Source: JANWXD01 sp037446115
GTDB lineage: Bacteria; Acidobacteriota; Terriglobia; Bryobacterales; Bryobacteraceae
Direction: 5' to 3'
DNA: 64,000 nucleotides
NCBI GenBank assembly: GCA_037446115.1
Contig: JBBIJF010000002.1
Location: 1-64,000, forward strand
Position 1 is the stretch's first letter. Each line of letters opens with the position of its first letter. The position numbers and the translations under genes are program-made. Below are positions 9,145 to 17,424 of this stretch, in pieces. The notes under the pieces are model-generated. The model saw only the letters and a program-made list of their open reading frames with translations, did no database searches and was not told the DNA's origin.

Positions 9145-12100
9145 GTGAATCTGCCCCAGTTCTCCATCCGCCGCCCCGTCACCACTCTCATGCTCTGCCT
9201 GATCGCCATCCTGCTCGGGGCGATCGCCTTCATCCGCATCCCGGTGGATCTGATGCCCGAGGTGATCTACCCCACGTTGAGCGTCTCGGCCACCTATCCG
9301 GGCGTGGCGCCCGAGGAGATGGAAAACCTGGTCACCCGCCCCCTCGAGGAGGCGTTCGCCGCGGCGCCGGGCGTCGAGGAGATCACCTCGGTCTCGATGG
9401 AAGGCCAGAGCTTTATCCGCGTGAGCTTCAGTTTCGGCACCAATCTCGATGAAGCCGCCAACGAACTGCGCTCCCGCCTGGACCGGCGCCGTGCCACGCT
9501 CCCCGAGGACATGGACCCGCCGGTGATCTTCAAGTTCGACGTCTCCCAGTTCCCCATCATGTTTCTCAGCGTGGCGGCCTCGGACATGGATCCCAAGCAG
9601 TTGCGCTACTTCGTGGAGAAGCAGGTCCGCTACCGGCTGGAGCGTGTTCCCGGAGTGGCGCAGTTCACCGTGCGCGGCGGGCTCCGCCGCGAGATTCACG
9701 TCAAGCTGGATCTGAAGAAACTCCGGGCTCTGGAGCTTTCGGTCGCCCGCGTGGTGGAAATCATCCGCCAGGAAAATCTCAACCGGCCCGTCGGACCCGT
9801 GCGCGAAGGCCGCTTCGAGGTACTGCTGCGCACGCAGGGCGAGTTCGACAACCTGGAGCAGATCCGCAACCTCGTGGTGACCACCCGCAACGGCATCCCC
9901 ATCCACCTCCGGGACGTAGCGGCCGTGGAGGACGCGCACGAAGAGGAGCGCTACAAGGTCTCCGTGGACGGACAACCGGCCGTTCGCCTGTTCGTCTACA
10001 AGCAGTCCGGAGCCAATACGGTGCGGGTCTCTGAAGGGGTCTGGAAGGAAATTGATCAGATCCACCGGGACTATCCCAACGTCCGGATCACCGCCACGAT
10101 GGACAGTGCCGAGTTCATCAAGGCCTCGGTGCGCAACGTGCAGAATGCCGCCTCCCTCGGCGCGCTGCTGGCGGTGGCCGTCCTGCTGTTCTTCCTGCGC
10201 AGCCTCGCCAGCACCGTGATCATCGGCGTGGCCATCCCCATCGCCGTCATCTCCACCTTCGCCCTGATGTACTTCAACGGCTTCACGCTGAACGTGGTGT
10301 CCTTCGGGGCGTTGGCCCTGGGCGTGGGCATGCTGGTGGACAACTCGATCGTGGTGCTGGAAAACATCTTTCGCCACCGCCAGGAAGGCAAGAGCGCCCG
10401 CGAAGCGGCCATCCACGGCAGCCGCGAAGTGGCCATGGCCATCACGGCCTCCACGCTCACCACCGTGGCCGTGTTCGTTCCGGTGCTCTTTTTGAGCGGC
10501 ATGTCGGCCCAGACCTTCAAGCAGCTGGCCTGGGTGGTGTCCTTCGCGCTGCTGTGCTCGCTCATCGTGGCCCTCACCGTGGTGCCGATGCTGTGCTCGC
10601 GTTTCCTGCCCCGGCTCGAGAAGGACGCCGGTCGCGGGCTCTTCGGGGTGTTCGGCCGCCTTTCCGCCGCATTCGTGGAGGGGATCACGCAGGCGTACTC
10701 GCGCGCCCTCGGCTGGGCGGTCGCACATCCGAAGACCATCCTGGCCTTCGGCGGAGCCACCATGCTGCTGACGCTCTATCTGTGGCCGAAAATCGGCGTC
10801 GAGCTGACGCCGGAGGTGGATGAAGGCGAAATCCGCATCACGGTGGAGCTGGAGCCCGGCACGCACGTGGACGCCACGCACGCGGTGATGGAGCGGATCG
10901 CCGCCATCGCCCGCCAGGAAGTTCCCGAAGCCCGCCACATCATGGTGGAAAGCGGAGCCACCAGCCCCTTCCGCGGAGGCGGCGGCCAGCACACCGGCGA
11001 GCTGCGCATCAGCCTGGTGCCGCGTTCGGAACGCGAGCGTTCCGTGCAGCAGATCCTGGCGGCGCTGCGCCCGCGCTTGCAGGTGGAGCCGGGGATGATT
11101 GTGCGCGCGCGGCTGGGCGGCGGCATGGTCAGCCGCGTCACCCGCACCGGGGTGGCCGAAGGCGACCGGCTGAGCGTCGAGATCCGCGGACACGAGCTTG
11201 AAGTTCTGGACCAGCTCGCGCGTCAGGTGCGCCAGGCCATGGTCGCCGTGCCCGGCGTCGTCGAGACGCAGATCAGCCGCCAGCCTGGTTTGCCGGAAAT
11301 GCTCGTGCTGGTAGACCGACCCAAGGCCGCCAGTATGGGCCTGAACGTGTACGACGTGGCCGAAACACTGGAGACCGCCATCGGCGGGCGCCGCGCCTCC
11401 ATGTACCGGCAGGAAGGCGACGAGTACAACATCCTGGTCCGGCTCCAGGAGGAGGACCGCCTGGACCTCGCCAAAGTGGGGCAGATCCCCATTGCCACGC
11501 CGGTGGGGCGGACCATCCCGGCGGAAAGCATCGTGCGCCTCCGCCGCCAGGAAGGACCCATCGCCATCACGCGGGCCGATCAGCAGCGCATTGTCACCGT
11601 CTCCGGCACCATCGCCGGGCGCGACCTGGGCAGCATCGTCCGGGACCTGGAACCCGCCCTGCGGCAGATCCCCAAGCCCTCCGGTTACGAGATCACCTTC
11701 GGCGGCGAGTACGAGGAGCAGCAGAAGGCATTCCGCGAGCTGACCTTCGCCGCCATCCTCGCCCTCATTCTGGTCTACATGGTGATGGCGTCGCAGTTTG
11801 AATCTCTGCGCGACCCCTTCATCATCCTGTTTTCGATTCCGCTGGCGGGCATCGGCGTTGCGGGGCTGCTGCTGCTGACGGGGACGACGTTCAACATTCA
11901 GGGGTTCCTGGGCCTGATCGTGCTGGTCGGCATCGTGGTCAACAACGCCATCGTGCTGATTGACTACACCAACCTGCTCCGGCGGGAGCACGGCATGGGA
12001 GTGCGCGAGGCCGTCCTCACGGCCGGCCGGCGGCGGCTGCGTCCCATCCTGATGACCACGGCAACGACGGTGCTTGGTCTGGTTCCGATGGCGCTGGGAA

Positions 12101-12285
12101 TCGGCGAGGGCGCTGAGTTGCAGGCGCCTCTGGCTCGCGTGGTCATCGGCGGCCTGCTCACTTCGACGCTCATCACGCTGGTGTTCATCCCGGTGGTCTA
12201 CATGCTGCTGGAGGAACGCACCGAGCGCGTGGCCGTGCGCGATGTCGCCCGTGCCCCCGAGCCTTTACCCGCTCCGGGCGACTGA
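9145..12285 (+). CDS. RND-family efflux pump inner-membrane subunit (AcrB/MdtB type)
   Basis: A 1046-residue proton-driven pump subunit, the normal length for hydrophobe/amphiphile RND pumps. It shows the repeated two-half layout: N-terminal helix (RRPVTTLMLCLIAILLGAI), a large periplasmic porter loop, then helices including GALALGVGMLVDNSIVVLEN, where the paired-Asp proton-relay position carries a single Asp. The second half ends in GIVVNNAIVLIDYTN and a final helix group. A Gly-rich insertion (SPFRGGGGQHTG) lies in the second periplasmic loop. The GTG at 9145 follows TAGGAGC and begins NLPQFSIRRPV, the family start. It forms an operon with the adaptor. A CTCCGGCCGGAG palindrome at 12290-12301 lies between it and the convergent amidase gene but has no T tract. 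Confidence 0.93.
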   Translation: MNLPQFSIRRPVTTLMLCLIAILLGAIAFIRIPVDLMPEVIYPTLSVSATYPGVAPEEMENLVTRPLEEAFAAAPGVEEITSVSMEGQSFIRVSFSFGTNLDEAANELRSRLDRRRATLPEDMDPPVIFKFDVSQFPIMFLSVAASDMDPKQLRYFVEKQVRYRLERVPGVAQFTVRGGLRREIHVKLDLKKLRALELSVARVVEIIRQENLNRPVGPVREGRFEVLLRTQGEFDNLEQIRNLVVTTRNGIPIHLRDVAAVEDAHEEERYKVSVDGQPAVRLFVYKQSGANTVRVSEGVWKEIDQIHRDYPNVRITATMDSAEFIKASVRNVQNAASLGALLAVAVLLFFLRSLASTVIIGVAIPIAVISTFALMYFNGFTLNVVSFGALALGVGMLVDNSIVVLENIFRHRQEGKSAREAAIHGSREVAMAITASTLTTVAVFVPVLFLSGMSAQTFKQLAWVVSFALLCSLIVALTVVPMLCSRFLPRLEKDAGRGLFGVFGRLSAAFVEGITQAYSRALGWAVAHPKTILAFGGATMLLTLYLWPKIGVELTPEVDEGEIRITVELEPGTHVDATHAVMERIAAIARQEVPEARHIMVESGATSPFRGGGGQHTGELRISLVPRSERERSVQQILAALRPRLQVEPGMIVRARLGGGMVSRVTRTGVAEGDRLSVEIRGHELEVLDQLARQVRQAMVAVPGVVETQISRQPGLPEMLVLVDRPKAASMGLNVYDVAETLETAIGGRRASMYRQEGDEYNILVRLQEEDRLDLAKVGQIPIATPVGRTIPAESIVRLRRQEGPIAITRADQQRIVTVSGTIAGRDLGSIVRDLEPALRQIPKPSGYEITFGGEYEEQQKAFRELTFAAILALILVYMVMASQFESLRDPFIILFSIPLAGIGVAGLLLLTGTTFNIQGFLGLIVLVGIVVNNAIVLIDYTNLLRREHGMGVREAVLTAGRRRLRPILMTTATTVLGLVPMALGIGEGAELQAPLARVVIGGLLTSTLITLVFIPVVYMLLEERTERVAVRDVARAPEPLPAPGD

Positions 12286-12311
12286 GTTCTCCGGCCGGAG
12301 CCGTCCGAACT

Positions 12312-13718
12312 TCAGCACCGGCACGCCGGCGGCGCGGGAAACGGACCCCGCACTTCTTCCAGGCGCACCGCCGCTTCCAGCAGCACCTCCTCTTCCCACG
12401 GCCGTCCGACAAGCTGAATCCCGACCGGCAGCCCCTCCGGGCTGAGCTTCCAGGGGATCACCACGGCCGGGAAGCCGAGCAGATTCCAAGGCGTCACCGG
12501 CATCATGGCTTCAAACAAACCGATCTCTTTGGACGGCGTCCTCCACCTCCGTTCACGGTGGCGGAAGGCCGGAACGCCGCACGGCGGCAGCAGCAGCATC
12601 GGGCAATCCTCCATCTGCCGCAGCATAGCTGCACGCATTTTGTCGCGAGCGGCCAGATTTTCGAGCACCTCGACCGCCGAGGGCGCCGGCTCGGCTTCGG
12701 CTTTTTTCATAAACTCGATGCCCGTCCAGTGCGCCTGGTCTTCCCGGTCGCCGACGAGCTGTCGGATCAGAGGCGCATTCAGCCGTCCGAAGAAGAACCA
12801 CCACAGGTTGGGAGAGCGCTCCAGTCCTCGCGGGCGAAACTCCTCGACCCTCAAGCCGAGTCCCTCGAGCGCCCGGGCAGCCTCCCGGACGGCTTCGCGC
12901 AACACCGGCTGCACCGGCACTTCGTAAAACTGCTCCATCATTCCGACCCGCAGGCCGTCGAATGAGGCCGGGCGCAGCGGCACCGGGGCCGAAAACGGAT
13001 CTTCGGGGTCATAGCCCGCGAGCACTTCGAACAGCAGGCGCAGGTCGCGCGCGGTGCGCGCCATCGGGCCGGCGACGCCCAGCAGGCCGCCCGGATGGCA
13101 GATGTCCGGAAAGTGGCCCGCGGCCGAGACCCGTCCGGGGGTGGGCTTCAGGGCGGCGATGCCGGAGAAATGAGCCGGAATGCGCACCGAGCCCCCGCCG
13201 TCACTCCCGATCCCGCCCGCCGAGCAAAACGAAGCGATCGCGGCAGCTTCGCCGCCGCTGGAGCCGCCGGGCGTGCGCTCAGGATCCCAGGGGTTGTTCG
13301 TCCGGCCCGTGATGTGGTTGTCGGTTTCGTAGTTCATGAGGAACTCGGGCGTATTGGTTTTGCCGAGCAGGACGGCGCCCGCCCGGCGCAGGCGCGCCAC
13401 GGCCGTCGCGTCGGATGCGGCGCGGTGACCCTGCCGGAACCGGCTCCCGCAGAGTGTGGGCAGGCCGGCCACATCAAAGCTGTCCTTTACGGTGACGGGC
13501 ACTCCGGCAAGCGGCCCCGGCGGGTCGGCTCGCATCACCGTCTGTTCGAGTTGCCGCGCTGTCTGCCGCGCCGGCTCCTCCAGGAGGGTGACAAACGCAT
13601 TGAGTTTGGGGTTGAGATCACGGATCTGGTTGAGATGCGCTTCGAGCAACTCGGGCGGTGAGACTTTGCGTTCCCGCACCGCCTGAGCCATTTCGACGAG
13701 CGTCCACCGGTTCAGCAT
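12312..13718 (-). CDS. Amidase signature-family hydrolase
   Basis: A 468-residue amidase with the Ser-cisSer-Lys triad intact: Lys78 in VTVKDSF, Ser153 in GGSSGG and Ser177 in GSDGGGSVRIP. The length and sequence are close to GatA and to stand-alone amidases. No gatB or gatC is adjacent, so it is more likely a stand-alone amide hydrolase than the Glu-tRNA amidotransferase subunit. The ATG at 13718 is exactly six bases after a TAGCAT hexamer, so the mRNA may be leaderless. It is the first gene of its own unit, since the neighbouring phosphatase gene ends 20 bp upstream and has its own promoter far upstream. The substrate is unknown. Confidence 0.88.
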   Translation of the reverse strand: MLNRWTLVEMAQAVRERKVSPPELLEAHLNQIRDLNPKLNAFVTLLEEPARQTARQLEQTVMRADPPGPLAGVPVTVKDSFDVAGLPTLCGSRFRQGHRAASDATAVARLRRAGAVLLGKTNTPEFLMNYETDNHITGRTNNPWDPERTPGGSSGGEAAAIASFCSAGGIGSDGGGSVRIPAHFSGIAALKPTPGRVSAAGHFPDICHPGGLLGVAGPMARTARDLRLLFEVLAGYDPEDPFSAPVPLRPASFDGLRVGMMEQFYEVPVQPVLREAVREAARALEGLGLRVEEFRPRGLERSPNLWWFFFGRLNAPLIRQLVGDREDQAHWTGIEFMKKAEAEPAPSAVEVLENLAARDKMRAAMLRQMEDCPMLLLPPCGVPAFRHRERRWRTPSKEIGLFEAMMPVTPWNLLGFPAVVIPWKLSPEGLPVGIQLVGRPWEEEVLLEAAVRLEEVRGPFPAPPACRC

Positions 13719-13730
13719 GCTTCCATGCTA
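13719..13730 (-). promoter_or_regulatory. Leaderless-type promoter of amidase gene: TAGCAT-N6-ATG
   Basis: On the minus strand TAGCAT (13730-13725) is followed by GGAAGC and then the ATG at 13718. The expected start of transcription falls on or next to the A of the ATG. GGAAG directly abuts the start codon, too close to act as a ribosome site. Confidence 0.5.
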
Positions 13731-13737
13731 GTGCGGG

Positions 13738-15381
13738 CTAGCCGGCTTCCGCAGTCTCGAGCACCAGGAGCGTGATGTCGTCGGTTTGCGGCGCTCCCGC
13801 AACGAACTCGCCGAGGGCCCGCTCGACTGCTTCCAGCACCGCCGCGGCTCCCTGGGCAGCGGCGGCGCAGGCGGCCTCGCGGATCCGCCGCTCGCCGAAA
13901 AACCGCCCCTCAGGGTCGCGCGCCTCCGAAAGCCCGTCGGAGTAAATCACCAGAATGTCACCCGGCCCGACAGACGCCACCTCGAGGCGGAAGTCCGCCT
14001 CTTCGAGCATGCCGACGGGGACAGAGGTGGCGGCAAGACGCTCCACCGCAGCCGTAGCGCGCACGAGCAGCGCGGGGCAGTGCCCGGCATTGATCCAGCG
14101 CAGCTCGCCCTGCCGCGACACAGTGCAGAAGAACAACGTCGCGTATTTCTCTCCGCCCGTGCGCTCCACCAGGAAGCGGTTGGCGCGCGCCAGCGTGTGC
14201 TCGGCGTCCTCGGGCGCCGCGCCCAGCAGAATGCCCTGGACGAGCGAGGCCAGCAGCGCGGAGCTCACACCTTTTCCGGAGACGTCCACGACCACGGCCG
14301 CCCAGCACTCCGGGCCCGCAGCCCAGACGTCGAAGTAATCGCCTCCCACCTGATGGGAGGGGAGCATCCTGCCGGCGGCGCGGAACCAGCCCGTCTGAGG
14401 AAGCCGGCGCGGGAGCAGGCTCTCCTGGATTTGGCGCGCAATGCGCAATTCTTCTTCGAAGCGCTGGCGCTCGCGCTCCTTCTCGAGGAGCCGCGCGTTC
14501 TCCAGAACGACGGAGGCCTCAAGGGCCAGCGAGTGGAGCAGCTCGCGGTTGCCGCCGCCGAGATCGGCCGCACCGCTGCGGGAGTCCATGTACAGGAGCC
14601 CGACCGTATCGCGCTCGGCCGACAACATGGCCGTGTCCTGGACGGAGCCGGATCCCACCCGGACCAGGGGCACGCAGACCACGCTGCGCAGTTCCAGCTC
14701 GGCGACGGAATGCTCCGGGCGCAGGCCTGCGGCGCCCGCCGGATCGAACTCCATGGCCAGCAGCTCGCGCCGTTCCCGGAGCGCCCGCTCGATCACGCTC
14801 ATGGGGACGCGAAGTTCCGAGGGATCGAGGGGGTCGCCGGAGCGGGTCCGGGCCGCGCGTACGGAGAGGCCTTCGGCGCCGCGCAGCAGCAGGAAACCGC
14901 GCTCGGCGCCCGTGATGGCCAAGGCCGCCTCGACCAGCGCGGCGAGCACCTCCTCGGGCGTCAGGGAAGCTTCGAGCGCCCGCGCGACCTCCACGAGGGA
15001 GCGGAGGCGGCTGAGCCCGCCGGCGGGCGCCTGTTCGAGGCGGCGCTCCATCTCGGAGGCTTCAATAGCGAACAGGAGTTGATAGGAGTCTGGAAAGCCA
15101 AACTCGATCCGATCCGACGGCTGCAGCATCTGCCGCTCGACCCGGATTCCGTTGATGAAGACCCCGTGGCGGCTGCCCAGATCTTCAATGACAAGGGCGC
15201 CCGCTTCTCCGACTATGCGTGCGTGCCAGCGGGAGATACGGCTGTCGTGCAAAACCAGGTGGTTGTCGCCGTGCCGCCCGATGCGAAACGGCAGGGTGTG
15301 GATGGGGACGCGCCGCCGCCCGCCGGAGGGATCCAGCACGATCAAGCTCGCCGCGCCGACCCCGGGGGCGGCGCCGGCCAT
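13738..15381 (-). CDS. FHA-GAF-PP2C (SpoIIE/RsbU-type) serine phosphatase
   Basis: A 547-residue signalling protein. Residues ~10-105 form an FHA phosphothreonine-binding domain (FRIGRHGDNHLVLHD, SRISRWHARI, DLGSRHGVFING). Residues ~130-305 form a GAF domain. A short coiled coil (EKERERQRFEEELRIARQ) leads into a PP2C phosphatase domain of the SpoIIE type (LLPRRLPQTG, GGDYFDVW, VVDVSGKGVSSALLAS, NAGHCPALL, YSDGLSEARDPEG), with the metal-binding Asp residues present. It probably dephosphorylates an anti-sigma-factor antagonist or another phosphoprotein. The ATG at 15381 shares one base with the stop of the Fur-family gene (TAATG) and follows GGAGG with a spacing of five, so the two are translationally coupled. 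No anti-sigma partner is in the window. Confidence 0.88.
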   Translation of the reverse strand: MAGAAPGVGAASLIVLDPSGGRRRVPIHTLPFRIGRHGDNHLVLHDSRISRWHARIVGEAGALVIEDLGSRHGVFINGIRVERQMLQPSDRIEFGFPDSYQLLFAIEASEMERRLEQAPAGGLSRLRSLVEVARALEASLTPEEVLAALVEAALAITGAERGFLLLRGAEGLSVRAARTRSGDPLDPSELRVPMSVIERALRERRELLAMEFDPAGAAGLRPEHSVAELELRSVVCVPLVRVGSGSVQDTAMLSAERDTVGLLYMDSRSGAADLGGGNRELLHSLALEASVVLENARLLEKERERQRFEEELRIARQIQESLLPRRLPQTGWFRAAGRMLPSHQVGGDYFDVWAAGPECWAAVVVDVSGKGVSSALLASLVQGILLGAAPEDAEHTLARANRFLVERTGGEKYATLFFCTVSRQGELRWINAGHCPALLVRATAAVERLAATSVPVGMLEEADFRLEVASVGPGDILVIYSDGLSEARDPEGRFFGERRIREAACAAAAQGAAAVLEAVERALGEFVAGAPQTDDITLLVLETAEAG

Positions 15382-15893
15382 TACTTCCTCCGGCGTGCGT
15401 TCAGGCGAGCGTCCTTCCGAGAGGCCTCCGGCTGCGCCGCGGCCTGCATCTCCCGGGCCCGCAGGACCTGGCAGTGAGCGCAATAGCCGCCCACCTCGGT
15501 CCGTGCCAGCAGGATCTGAAAACCGAAGTGGGCCTCGATCTGACGGCGCAATTTCTGCAGGGGTTCGCCGAAAAACTCTTCGACCTTACCGCACCTCAGG
15601 CAGACTACGTGGGCATGCTCCTGTTTGGTGCGCGTCTCGTAGTAGTGCTGCTCGCCGTTCCAGTGCATCAGGTCGAGCTCGTCCACCAGCCCCCCTTCCT
15701 TGAGCATCTTCAAGGTCCGGTAGACCGTGACGCGATTGAGTTTCGGATCCTGCTGTTTGGCCAGCCGGTACAGGTTTTCGGCGTCCAAGTGAAGGCCGGT
15801 TTTGTCAATCAGATCGAGCAGAATCTGCCGCTGGCGCGTCAGGCGGACGCCCCTCTCCTTCAAAGCATCGTGAAGACTGTTGTGCGCAATCAT
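15381..15893 (-). CDS. Fur-family transcriptional regulator
   Basis: A 170-residue metal- or peroxide-responsive repressor. The N-terminal winged helix is clear (LKERGVRLTRQRQILLDLID, NRVTVYRTLKMLKEGGLV). The dimerisation domain carries metal-binding residues in QEHAHVVCLRCGKVEEF and a second CX2C in GGYCAHC, so the structural zinc site is intact. Whether it is Fur, Zur or PerR cannot be decided. The C-terminal tail is basic and disordered. The start is uncertain: ATG at 15893 (MIAHNSLHDAL) fits the family; an in-frame GTG at 15923 would add ten residues. It is the first gene of a two-gene unit with the FHA-GAF-PP2C phosphatase and is divergent from the sialidase-like gene. A direct repeat upstream may be its operator. 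Confidence 0.88.
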   Translation of the reverse strand: MIAHNSLHDALKERGVRLTRQRQILLDLIDKTGLHLDAENLYRLAKQQDPKLNRVTVYRTLKMLKEGGLVDELDLMHWNGEQHYYETRTKQEHAHVVCLRCGKVEEFFGEPLQKLRRQIEAHFGFQILLARTEVGGYCAHCQVLRAREMQAAAQPEASRKDARLNARRRK

Positions 15894-15930
15894 CCTTCGC
15901 TTTTCCGGCGCGAGGCCGTACACTTAGACT

Positions 15931-15950
15931 TTAACATGGACGTTAACATG
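15931..15950. promoter_or_regulatory. Direct repeat TTAACATG x2, possible Fur-family operator
   Basis: TTAACATG occurs at 15931-15938 and again at 15943-15950, a 12-base period of about one helical turn. It lies 38 bases upstream of the ATG of the Fur-family gene, in an AT-rich island between that gene and the divergent sialidase-like gene. It is not a canonical Fur or PerR box, so the operator role is inferred from position alone. Confidence 0.35.
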
Positions 15951-16110
15951 TCTCCAGCGGCAGCGGTGGCCGCAGGCCGGGCAATCCAGTCGGTCGCGCG
16001 ATATGATGATGCAAACCGGGAGGTTGCCCGTGCCAGGCAACGGTTTGGGCTCGAGGCGGGAGAGCAGACGGTGCGCTGCAGCGGAGCGACTTAGTCGGTT
16101 TGGCGCTTCG

Positions 16111-17304
16111 ATGCTGGAGATTCCCAGCTTGCGGAAGATGGTCCCGGCCGCGCTGGCTGTCGCCTTATCGCTGACAGGAGCCGCCGAGGGAGTGACCGTC
16201 CGGCGCGTACGGGTTCCCGAAGGTGGCATTCAGCCGCAGGTGGCTGTGGACGGCCGAGGCACGGTGCACCTGATCTACTACCGGGGGGAACCGCGCCAGG
16301 GCAACGTGTTTTATGTGCATTCCCGGGACGGTGGCGGTAGCTTTTCGGCGCCGATCCGCGTGAACAGCCAAACTGGCAGTGCGGTCGCTGCCGGGACGAT
16401 CCGAGGTGCTCAATTGGCCGTCGGCCGGGGCGGACGCCCTCACGTTGTGTGGAACGGCTCGGCGATCGCCGTTCCCAAGGGACCCCGCGACCCGGAAAAT
16501 CCCGCCCAGCCCCGCGCACCGATGCTTTACACCCGGCTGGACGACTCCGGAGGCGCCTTCGAACCGCAACGAAACCTGATTCGGCGGACATACGCGTTGG
16601 ACGGTGGCGGGTCGGTGGCAGCGGATGCGGCCGGCCGCGTCTATGTAGCCTGGCACGGCAAAGCGCCGGGGGCAGTGCAGGGCGAAGCCGGCAGGAGCGT
16701 CTGGATTGCACGGTCAGTGGATGACGGCAGAACCTTCTCACCCGAGAGGCAGGCGTGGGGGAAGCCGACCGGAAGCTGCGCCTGTTGCAGCCTGCGATGC
16801 TTCGCCGACAGGCACGGGCGACTCTTTCTGCTTTTCCGATCGGCGACCGAAGAGGTGCACCGGGACATTTTCGCTCTGGTTTCGAAGGATCGCGGGGACA
16901 GTTTTCGTGGCGGGCGACTCCATCGCTGGCAGGTCAGCACCTGCCCCATGAGCAGCATGGCCTTGGCCGAGGGGCCGCAGGGCGTAGTGGGCGCCTGGGA
17001 AACCCAGGGTCAGGTCTATGTCGCCTGGCTGGATCCGGAGCGACCGGAGCAATCGCAGCCGGTGGCGGCACCGGGGCCCGCGCACGGCCGCAAGCATCCG
17101 GCCTTGGCCGTCAACCAGCGTGGCGAAACCATCCTGGTGTGGACCGAAGGCACGGGCTGGGGCAAGGGAGGTTCGCTAGCCTGGCAGGTCTTCGGCCGGA
17201 ACGGCGCGCCGCTGGCGGAGCAGGGCCGCGAGCCCGGCATACCCGCCTGGAGCTTCGCCGCAGTTTTCGCCGATGCCGACGGTAACTTCGTCATCGTCTA
17301 CTGA
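16111..17304 (+). CDS. Secreted sialidase-like (BNR-repeat) protein
   Basis: A 397-residue exported protein with a signal peptide (MVPAALAVALSLTGAAEG) and a six-bladed beta-propeller of the sialidase superfamily. BNR/Asp-box-like motifs are visible: SRDGGGSFSAP, RLDDSGGAFEP, SVDDGRTFSPE, SKDRGDSFRGG. A Cys cluster (GSCACCSLRCF, about residues 225-235) is typical of the acidobacterial and planctomycete exo-alpha-sialidase-like group. The catalytic Arg triad and Tyr/Glu pair cannot be confirmed by eye, so sialidase activity is not established. The start is chosen at ATG 16111; ATG 16138 would also leave the signal peptide. A TATGAT -10-like hexamer at 16002-16007 would give a leader of ~100 bases. 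Confidence 0.7.
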   Translation: MLEIPSLRKMVPAALAVALSLTGAAEGVTVRRVRVPEGGIQPQVAVDGRGTVHLIYYRGEPRQGNVFYVHSRDGGGSFSAPIRVNSQTGSAVAAGTIRGAQLAVGRGGRPHVVWNGSAIAVPKGPRDPENPAQPRAPMLYTRLDDSGGAFEPQRNLIRRTYALDGGGSVAADAAGRVYVAWHGKAPGAVQGEAGRSVWIARSVDDGRTFSPERQAWGKPTGSCACCSLRCFADRHGRLFLLFRSATEEVHRDIFALVSKDRGDSFRGGRLHRWQVSTCPMSSMALAEGPQGVVGAWETQGQVYVAWLDPERPEQSQPVAAPGPAHGRKHPALAVNQRGETILVWTEGTGWGKGGSLAWQVFGRNGAPLAEQGREPGIPAWSFAAVFADADGNFVIVY

Positions 17305-17424
17305 AGGGTTGACTGCCGGCAGGGCGATGGTCGGGCGGGCACTGCCCTGCCAGGTCGGAGAAGCCAGATCCGGGCGGCGGGCACGGAGCCGATGAGGGAA
17401 ACTGATCTCGGAGCACAGACTGCG

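Noticed and set aside
9130..11991. 953-codon open frame antisense to the RND pump gene
   Set aside because: It is a shadow of the high-GC RND gene: low-complexity His/Gly/Asp/Arg-rich translation with no family resemblance, while the plus-strand protein is complete and canonical.
12290..12301. CTCCGGCCGGAG palindrome between the RND and amidase genes as a terminator
   Set aside because: Only a 4-5 bp usable stem and no T tract on either side; such palindromes are expected by chance at this GC content.
13095..13661. Plus-strand ORF opposite the amidase gene
   Set aside because: Amidase triad residues on the minus strand identify the real gene.
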